Of a stretch of DNA of 64,000 bases, positions 56,220-64,000 are shown one piece after another (position 1 is the first letter of the stretch; every line of letters starts with the position of its first letter). A program made the translations under genes and the position numbers. Under the pieces are notes generated by a model. It ran no database searches. It was given only the letters and a program-made list of their open reading frames with translations, and had not been told where the DNA came from. Source of the DNA: Heterodera schachtii (Eukaryota > Nematoda > Chromadorea > Rhabditida > Heteroderidae); contig SIJG01000120.1 of NCBI GenBank assembly GCA_023374025.1, positions 237,424-301,423 of the forward strand. Direction: 5' to 3'.

Positions 56220-57343
56220 AATGCGTCGAAAAAAATTGTTAAAAATCTGATTTTTTGATTATGTTTTCGACAAAATTGTTAAAATCTTAAAATTGATTTT
56301 CGGAAATGTATAAATTTCTCATTTTTCTAAGCCGGAATTACTCATAAAATAGTTGGCGCTGAGTAATGCTTGATTTTGTTGATAAATATTCCTCACAATT
56401 GAATTTTTAAAAATGAGCGTAATTTGAAAATTCAGCAAAATATTCATGTCAACCAACACACACATTTTCTCGATAACACTGGGGATGGTATTTTTTTGAA
56501 AAACAATTAATTTTAATGGCCACAAATTATTTTTTGCTTACTTCAACTTTAAAATGACTTAAAATGACTTAAAATTTTAAATTTTATTTTAATTTTGAGA
56601 TAAAAATAACAGATAATGCGAAACGATGGGATGAGAAGGACCATCGATTGAACACAGCACAGTTATTCATCTGTTTTATGCAGAGCTGTGATCTCAAAAT
56701 TTTGAAAATCCTCATTTCAGCCGTAAAAAATCCTCATTTGCCACTAAAATACCTCAAAAAAATCCTCATTTGACATGAAAAATCCTCATTTTTTAAAACA
56801 TCATAAAATGCGAACAAAATCAGTTAACTGTCATTTTTTCGTTTGAAAAACAATCACGGCGCCTATCAACGCCGCCGCACCCCAATAATTCCTATTTTTT
56901 CTTAAAAATTGGCCCTGAATCATAAAATTGGATCACAAAATTGTAATTTTTGTAAAAATCTACATATAACTACATAATCTTATTTAAAAGCTAAAAAAAA
57001 AATATTGATTTCTATTGATTTAATAAATTAACATTTCTTTAATTTTTTGCTTTTAAATTACTCTTTTTGTGGCGCGGTTTTCCAAAAAACTTTTTGGGAA
57101 CTTGGGGGAGGTGGTCCGGCAGTGCCGATAGGCACTGCAGGAAAAAATTTGGAATTTTGAGTGCGATTTGTTAACAGATTTTGTCACAAAAATGATTTTG
57201 ACTGAGGATTTTTCGAAAAAATATTTAAGATTTGAAGAAAAAGTTCGAACATTTAGCCAAATATACCCAGTTTTTCAAAAAATCATGCGTTTTTGTCACT
57301 TTTTTATCAAAAGACCACAAAAATCCGCAAATCCTCATTTCGA
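56220..57343 (-). repeat. Left arm of a ~1.1-kb inverted duplication
   Basis: Reverse complement of 61717-62865 with almost no changes; a 68-codon open frame in each arm (56319-56525 minus, 62561-62767 plus) is identical. The left arm lacks one 31-bp repeat unit near 57320 and ends inside the MITE, so only that element's right part is included. The arms are separated by about 4.4 kb. Confidence 0.9.
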
Positions 57344-58817
57344 AAATTTGGTGCTATATTAAAAGTGGCCGTTTTTGAAAATTTTTTCAAACTTTTTTTT
57401 TGGCAATTTTTTTTTTTTGTTTATTTACATATAATGATGTATATTAAGCATTACCATCACAATTATGGTGAATAAAAAATATATTCACGATTTTTATCTC
57501 AAAAAATTTTGAAAAACAAAAGGGTCCCGTTTTGTTTTTGATAAAATTAAAAATCTGTCACTTTATAACTAGCGCAAAATTTCTCAATAGGGGCCCAAAT
57601 AATTGTCATATTCATGATTAGCGACCTCTAAAATATTTTGGAAATTTATGCCTTTTATTCAATTTTTATAAGAGGCCTGAAACGCACCAAAAACATGTTT
57701 TTAGCTTGGTTTGAAGCTTTTAGGAAGGGTTTCCAAATCCATATTTTCCATAGTTTTACATATTTCGCGGTTTATGTCCATATTTCCATATTTTGGCATT
57801 TTTATCCATATTTTATGTCCATATTTTGGCATTTTTCCAAAAAAACTTCTATTAGAACGGCCCCCATCAGCTAAATTGACCGTTTTGACCCCAAAAACCT
57901 GAAATTTTTCAGAAAAGATTTTGTCGAAAAATGATTAAATTTAAATCTTCTTAAAAATTGGTTAATTTATGTCAAAAATAAGCAAAAAAGGGAAAATTTC
58001 GTTTTTTGGTCTTCTCTAAAAATTCCTTTTTCTTTTCTAAAAAGAAATTATACCGTATTTAATCATTTTAGATGTATTTTAATAGAATTTATGAATTTGA
58101 AGAATATTTTTGAAAATTTAACCAACCCTCAATTTTGAAGAAATTTTACACTCAATTTTGAAAAATTTATGTCCATATTTTGATATTTGGCCATTTATGT
58201 CAATATTTTTGGCAGCCCTACTGATGAATTTTATAAAAAATGAATTTTTATATTGAACTCAAATACTGCAAATTATAATAGGATTACGTAATTAAAAAAA
58301 TGACTTAAAATGTTCAAACTTTGTTAGAAGCTTCTGAATTGCATTTTTATTTGACTTTTTTATACTTTTTGGGATTTTTATGCCTGCTTTTTTACTTTTT
58401 AAGGCTATCCTTGAGGTCAACAAAGAAAATATCGAAAAATAAAAGCAAGGTGGGTGAAACGCAACTGAAATCCGGCAGAATTTGTATTATTGAGAAGACG
58501 GACCTAGGGAGCCCAACTTTATCAATTCTTTTCTTGAAAAGATTAAAATCTCCCCAAATTTCATGTCCAATTAGTCCAATTTTACAATGAGTTTTAATAA
58601 CGTCCAATACATACGCATGAAAAACGTTTTTTAAAAGTTTTTGTATCTTTGCTATTTTATTTTTGTACCTTTTTGTCGTTTTCGCGTGGACCGTTTTCGT
58701 GTGGAGCGAATTTTGAACTATAACTATTTTTGCAACTATTTTGGCATTTTTTGTCACTATTTAGTTAATTATTTTGGGATTTTTTGCCACTAAAAATCCG
58801 GGTCCTAGTGATCAGAA
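57344..58817. other. Repeat-derived non-coding DNA
   Basis: Contains TCCATATTTTGGCATTT-type words (57740-57840 and 58160-58210), ends in GGCAGCCCTA (58210), and shares stretches with 27.2-27.3 kb (AACTCAAATACTGCAAATTA) and 27.9 kb (CAAAAGGGTCCC). No coding exon was found. Confidence 0.5.
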
Positions 58818-59620
58818 GGGAAAAAACGGAGGATTAAATTAATCTTTTTTTAAAATCAAACAGGCACATAAAATACGAGGCTTTTTATGCCAAAAACTTA
58901 ACGGAAATTTTCGGTCGGGCGAGCCGATAAATGTTGCCGGTTAAAAACTATAAGATAGTCCGAATATTTGCTTATTTTTTGAAAAATTCAATAAATTTTG
59001 GAAGTTGAAATTCTCTGCCCAAATGAAAATTTTTGATTTGCATTTTCTCTTTTAAAATTTTTCTTATCACTGATTAGTCTTTTTTGTATTTTTTAGCTTT
59101 GTTTAAAGTAGTCTTGAGAAAATTCTACACCAATTTGTAAAAAAAAATTGATTTGCATATTTTTCATTTAACCATTTTTAATGAACAATTCTGAAAAACT
59201 ACCGTATTTGCTCTAATTATATACCCCCCCCCCCAGAGATGGACTACTTTGGGACCTGCTCAGGAAGCGAGGGATCATACTGAAAACAAAATTTTGGATT
59301 TTCTAGATAGTTTGAAGACTAATGCACCTAGAAAATCCAAAATTTTGTTTCCAGTATGATCCCCTGCTTCCTGAGCAGGTCACAAATAGTCCGTCCATCT
59401 GGGGGGTATATAATTAAACCAAATATGGTATGCTACTGTATTTATTTTTAAAAGATGGTTAATTTATAATCTTACATTTTAATTAAGCTAAACATGGGTG
59501 GGACGTTGAGAAAAGACCGGTTTAAAATGTGCTGTCTTTTATTTGGTTATCAGGTTGTTGGGGCCGCAAGTGACAGGGGGCAGCTGGATGATGATAGTGA
59601 TGAATGAATACGGAAAATGA
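58818..59620 (+). pseudogene. Second copy of the M41 protease C-terminal exons
   Basis: GTGATCAGAAGGGAAAAAAC (VIRREK) at about 58808 and, after an acceptor at 59553, TTGTTGGGGCCGCAAGTGAC (LLGPQV) match 30020 and 30590 in copy A. The first part is truncated, and a foldback element occupies the intron. It is non-functional. Confidence 0.65.
59200..59430. mobile_element. Perfect-arm hairpin element (about 230 bp)
   Basis: TACCGTATTTG...ATTATATACCCCCC at the left pairs with the right end GGGGGGTATATAATTAAACC...ATATGGTA. The arms (about 100 bp, including GGACCTGCTCAGGAAGC) meet in a short loop near 59315. No target duplication was seen. Confidence 0.75.
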
Positions 59621-59959
59621 ATATACATTATATAGAGCAGGAATTATCTATTGCGAATTTTTAATTTAGCGGTGTGTGAAGAAAAACCAAAAAATTTTGG
59701 GGACTCGAAAATTGATAAATTTGATGCTCTAGGGCCTAATTAACAGCTTTATTCACTTTCGAATGACCCCCAAAACTCATTTATTTTTGCTTATTTTAAT
59801 TAAACAAAATTTATTAACATTTTATGTATATTATATATAAAAAAAAAATTTTGTCATCCATTCTTTCCATTTCCTTTACTCAGAATTATTAATATTTTTT
59901 AAATAATATTAAAATTATATCTAATAAAATCTTAATAAATATAGGAAAAGGAGAATATA

Positions 59960-60142
59960 ATGAATAAGCAAAAGTTAACTTTTCAATGGAAATATTTTCT
60001 GCCGACGCTTTCGTGGAAAAGGAATATTTTTCATTATTTTTTAGTTATGAAAATTTGGTTTTTTGCGATGTCGTCCAATGTTGTGAGTGAAGTGTTCGGT
60101 GTGCTTGTGCTCATTGTGTGTGTTTTTGAGGTAATAAAATAA
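59960..60142 (+). other. Hydrophobic open frame, possible signal-peptide exon
   Basis: From the internal ATG at about 60078 the frame reads MSSNVVSEVFGVLVLIVCVF and meets a donor-like GTAATAAA. No downstream exon could be joined. It may be chance. Confidence 0.15.
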
Positions 60143-60431
60143 ATGTTAAAATGTAATAATAACTAATATTTGAATTTGAGTAAAACGAAACCGAGAATGC
60201 CGGAACTAAAAAAACAGGGACCAGGCAAGCATGGATTCCCAATGGTCATGCTTTTTTTCAGCCTACTGCAATTATGCAGAATTAATCTGTGCATCGCCAA
60301 AGTCGTGATTTTTTAATCAAAAAAAGTTTATTTTAAATTTTTGGATTTGACTAAAAATTTACATGGATAAGCGATTGGAATGTTTGTTTATTTTGATAAT
60401 AATGTTCTGCTAGATCAGTCCGGAAAGCAGA

Positions 60432-61534
60432 TCACATGTGCACTTCCGTGCTGTGTTTCGGTGTGGCCCTGGTGACCAACAAATCCAACACCGACTCCTT
60501 CTTCAAATATTTGACTGCTCTTTCGTGAGTGATCATCGTCTGAAAAAGTGAAAATGAAAGTTTTTTTAAATATCCTTTTTAAAGTATTTTTACAAATTTC
60601 AAAATTTGTTTAGTAGCTTATTGAGGGTTCATAAAGCCAAATAGGCATTAAAATTAAAAAAACACTAAAATATTCATTTGAAAGATATTTTTTTAATTTC
60701 CCGGATTTTTGTTTTGATTAGGTATCATTGAGTACATCATTTTTCACTTTAAATTGCTTCGTTTAACGAAATTATGAGTAAACACAGAAAAATTGGGATT
60801 TTCTAAATACTTACTAAAAATTTCCACTTTTAGTCTGATTTCTTGTAAATTTTATTTTCTTTTTTTACGTAATCGACGCCGTTCACTTGCAGAATTTTGT
60901 CATGCACTTTCAGCCCAGCTTCTTCCGCGGGTGAACTTAAAATCGGAATATTAAAATTGTTAAGAAGTCTATTGGCACGTCACTTTGCTTCCACACTTGT
61001 CACATAAATTCCCTAAAATCGGATAAAATTAAAGACTTTTTGTAATATATTCATAAGCAAATTAAATTTAGCATAATTTTTGAAAAAGCCAACAAAGGTT
61101 CAGTTCTAAAAGCCTGAAATTGATTGAATTCATTTTCCATTTGATATGTAAGATAAAAATACTAAATTAATTTAATAAGAATTAATAAAACGGTACGGAC
61201 AGAATCACTGTAGGCGGACTGTCGATGATTTTGGTCAATGCCACCGCCAATACTTATGCCAATTCTTTAATAAAATAAAAATCAATAATTTTTTCAATTG
61301 AAAATTTCAATGTTGGAAATCATTTATTTCAAAATTTAATTTTTGTTCGTGTTCGGCTAGCAATTCGGATTTGTCTAAATGGAAGCCAGATTTTGTGCCC
61401 ATCGACTCCGAAAAACCATATTTTAACGACACAGGGACATTTTTCTTTCTTTTTCCATTTTTAATAATAACAATATTTAATTACTTCCATCGCGGATTGC
61501 CTTCGGCATCCGTTCCTTCCTGACGCTTTTGGAC
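60432..61534 (-). pseudogene. Second, decayed TAX1BP3-like gene
   Basis: Exons homologous to copy A: 61534-61485, 61264-61192 (IGISIGGGIDQNHRQSAYSD), 61012-60984, 60935-60869 and 60539-60432, with identical lengths (50, 73, 29, 67, 108) and conserved splice sites, including the 48-bp intron. Exon 1 (MAEFAHRAG in copy A) is absent. Exon 3 (about 61425-61330) has lost both splice signals: acceptor AAG to ATG, donor GTAAAT to ATAAAT. The PDZ part is otherwise well preserved, so decay is recent or the splice losses came late. Confidence 0.8.
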
Positions 61535-61646
61535 CTTTTTTAATTAAGCAGATGTAATTGTTGGCATTTCAAATGCGCCGAAAAGGAAAATTGGAGATAA
61601 AGAGAAATGGTTGAAGAACACATGCATTTTCTAAACAGCATAAAAC

Positions 61647-62405
61647 CAGAGCTGTGATATCTGAGGATTTTTCCTCATTTTGTGGTCTTTTAGAGGGTCA
61701 AAGAGGATTTTTTTGAAAAATGAGGATTTGCGGATTTTTGTGGTCTTTTGAGAAATTTGAGGATTTTTGTGGTCTTTTGATAAAAAAGTGACAAAAACGC
61801 ATGATTTTTTGAAAAACTGGGTATATTTGGCTAAATGTTCGAACTTTTTCTTCAAATCTTAAATATTTTTTCGAAAAATCCTCAGTCAAAATCATTTTTG
61901 TGACAAAATCTGTTAACAAATCGCACTCAAAATTCCAAATTTTTTCCTGCAGTGCCTATCGGCACTGCCGGACCACCTCCCCCAAGTTCCCAAAAAGTTT
62001 TTTGGAAAACCGCGCCACAAAAAGAGTAATTTAAAAGCAAAAAATTAAAGAAATGTTAATTTATTAAATCAATAGAAATCAATATTTTTTTTTAGCTTTT
62101 AAATAAGATTATGTAGTTATATGTAGATTTTTACAAAAATTACAATTTTGTGATCCAATTTTATGATTCAGGGCCAATTTTTAAGAAAAAATAGGAATTA
62201 TTGGGGTGCGGCGGCGTTGATAGGCGCCGTGATTGTTTTTCAAACGAAAAAATGACAGTTAACTGATTTTGTTCGCATTTTATGATGTTTTAAAAAATGA
62301 GGATTTTTCATGTCAAATGAGGATTTTTTTGAGGTATTTTAGTGGCAAATGAGGATTTTTTACGGCTGAAATGAGGATTTTCAAAATTTTGAGATCACAG
62401 CTCTG
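61647..62405. mobile_element. hAT-type MITE with exact 8-bp TSD and a paralogous empty site (759 bp)
   Basis: Termini CAGAGCTGTGATATC and GAGATCACAGCTCTG; TSD CATAAAAC at 61639-61646 and 62406-62413. The paralogous segment in copy A (about 37985-38015) runs from CACATGCATTCTC to CAGATGAATAA with no insertion. Both ends are lined with TGAGGATTTTT words, and the centre has a CCTATCGGCACTGCCGG box. Related copies lie at 11410-11980 and, partly, at 56681-57343. Confidence 0.92.
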
Positions 62406-62865
62406 CATAAAACAGATGAATAACTGTGCTGTGTTCAATCGATGGTCCTTCTCATCCCATCGTTTCGCATTATCTGTTATTTTTATCTCAAAATTAAAAT
62501 AAAATTTAAAATTTTAAGTCATTTTAAGTCATTTTAAAGTTGAAGTAAGCAAAAAATAATTTGTGGCCATTAAAATTAATTGTTTTTCAAAAAAATACCA
62601 TCCCCAGTGTTATCGAGAAAATGTGTGTGTTGGTTGACATGAATATTTTGCTGAATTTTCAAATTACGCTCATTTTTAAAAATTCAATTGTGAGGAATAT
62701 TTATCAACAAAATCAAGCATTACTCAGCGCCAACTATTTTATGAGTAATTCCGGCTTAGAAAAATGAGAAATTTATACATTTCCGAAAATCAATTTTAAG
62801 ATTTTAACAATTTTGTCGAAAACATAATCAAAAAATCAGATTTTTAACAATTTTTTCGACGCATT
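61717..62865 (+). repeat. Right arm of the ~1.1-kb inverted duplication
   Basis: Partner of 56220-57343. It includes most of the MITE plus about 450 bp of single-copy-like flank that also exists, diverged, in copy A (38.0-38.3 kb). The arm therefore originated here and was copied, inverted, to 56.2 kb. Confidence 0.9.
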
Positions 62866-64000
62866 TTTCCGAAAAATTTTCCAAAAATGACTAAAATTTG
62901 CAAATTTTCTCTCTGAATCCAAAAAATAAGACTAAAATAAGGACAAAGAGCTTAAATAAGGACAAATCTTACAAATAAGGAATTTAAAATTTGTAAGATT
63001 TGGACCCTCAAAATAAGGACAAATCTTACAAATAAGGACAAAGGGTAGCCCTGTAAAAAATGGATTTGTACATTTTTGGTTCATAAACAGTTATGACATC
63101 AATAACCAATGTCATTTTGTTGTCTTCACTGTTATAAAAAACATTAATCAGGTCCATCAGTTCCTTAATTGCACATAATTAAGCCAATTAAGGATGATTG
63201 CAATTACAAATGAGATACATTTCCAAATTTTCGGGATAAACTCATACGAATATCGGCCAACTTCGAAGCCTAATTACATTTCACTGGCACATAAAATTGT
63301 TTAAAATTTGCATAGAAAAAGCTTCCACTAATCTGAGCTTTCGAATCATACCAAGTTCGTCCAATTTGGTAGGCAAAAATCATCAAAAATAATTTTTTAA
63401 ATAGCCATTTTTTAAGCAGAAATATTATCAATAAAAACTCCCAGGTCCAAATTCAAATTTATTTAAAATTTTTATGGTCTTTATTTCATTTTTAGCTGTT
63501 TTTTCCTTAATAAGAGCTTCCTATTGACAGAATCCAAGAAAAATTTTTATTTTTGTTGTTATTCTTAAGCACACTTTTAGGTTTTGTTTTTTAGAATTTA
63601 TATAGACGCAAAATTTTATATTTATTTTCTTATTTTTGCGTTTTGCCCAAACCTTAACAAAAATGAAAACTTCTTTCGTATATATGAATTTTAAGACCAT
63701 CAATTGAAGCAGTGAATGTGGTGATTGTGGCTGTAAAACTTTTTCATTCGACAAATAAATAAATAAATAATAAAAAAAATGATCAAATTTTCTTTCTTAG
63801 TTTTACTTGGGTTTTGTCAAATTTCGCAAAAATTAGGCTCAAATTTTGTAATTTGTTAATCTTTCTTTTCATTTGCTATAATCCCATAAAATAAATTGTA
63901 GTCATTTAATCTTTCCTTTTCACGCTTTTCCATTATTTTTTTCAAATTTTTCAATTTTTCTTTAATTTCTTCCATTAATTTTTGAAATTTCTGACTTTCA
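62866..64000. other. Non-coding DNA with MITE words
   Basis: 62920-63055 repeats AAATAAGGACAAA words and ends GGTAGCCCTG, a MITE-like terminus. 63330-63360 has GAGCTTTCGAATCATACCAA, shared with the foldback elements. No gene was found apart from the MATH fragment near 63.1 kb. Confidence 0.4.
63070..63172 (-). pseudogene. MATH-domain fragment
   Basis: After a TTAAG acceptor the minus strand reads ELMDLINVFYNSEDNKMTLV, equivalent to the ELMDPSKGFYDKDEDKVTLA exon of the BTB-MATH genes. No neighbouring exons are recognisable. Confidence 0.6.

Noticed and set aside
56319..56525. A duplicated 68-codon gene (also at 62561-62767)
   Set aside because: The frames are identical only because the arms of the inverted duplication are; the copy A homologue near 38.2 kb is not open, and no domain is seen.

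Overview
This window looks like nuclear DNA of a nematode. It is AT-rich, introns are mostly 45-75 bp with GT...AG ends, and one gene has a probable trans-splice acceptor just before its ATG. The gene families are also nematode-typical: BTB-BACK-MATH proteins, a CAP-domain venom-allergen-like protein, a compact Fic protein and a TAX1BP3-like PDZ protein. A tylenchid (plant-parasitic) nematode is my best guess; that is inference, not proof. Most of the window is transposon debris.

Layout. 1-6.1 kb: a CR1/jockey-like LINE with a 17-bp tandem repeat at its 5' end, bracketed by 356-bp direct repeats that look like a giant target-site duplication. It lies just downstream of a three-exon gene of unknown function (6.06-6.73 kb, minus). 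7-11.4 kb: mostly non-coding, with a few exon-like pieces. 12-24.4 kb: a BTB/MATH cluster. It has a decayed copy (12.1-13.05 kb, minus), an apparently complete 11-exon BTB-BACK-MATH-MATH gene (15.9-20.5 kb, minus) with nested MITEs in its last large intron, and a damaged head-to-head paralogue (22.4-24.4 kb, plus). 24.9-30.8 kb: MITEs, a 15-bp tandem repeat and a broken FtsH/YME1/AFG3-type M41 protease gene. 31.9-37.8 kb: a seven-exon TAX1BP3-like gene (minus), split in exon 3 by a Ty3/gypsy element (32618-37543) with 236-bp LTRs that look identical and a 5-bp TSD. 38.5-39.5 kb: an intact five-exon CAP/venom-allergen-like gene. 40-43.3 kb: MATH fragments and a broken CAP copy. 45.2-48.9 kb: a three-exon Fic gene with a 2.8-kb, repeat-filled intron. 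49.9-55.9 kb: a 130-bp satellite with higher-order organisation. 56.2-64 kb: a ~1.1-kb inverted duplication, and a second, decayed copy of the M41-TAX1BP3 segment.

The exon structures were built by hand from splice signals, reading phase and agreement between paralogues. They are internally consistent but not tested against RNA. Several frame breaks fall near homopolymers and may be consensus errors. MITEs were called from terminal inverted repeats plus 8-bp target-site duplications read directly in the sequence; in one case a paralogous empty site confirms the insertion.
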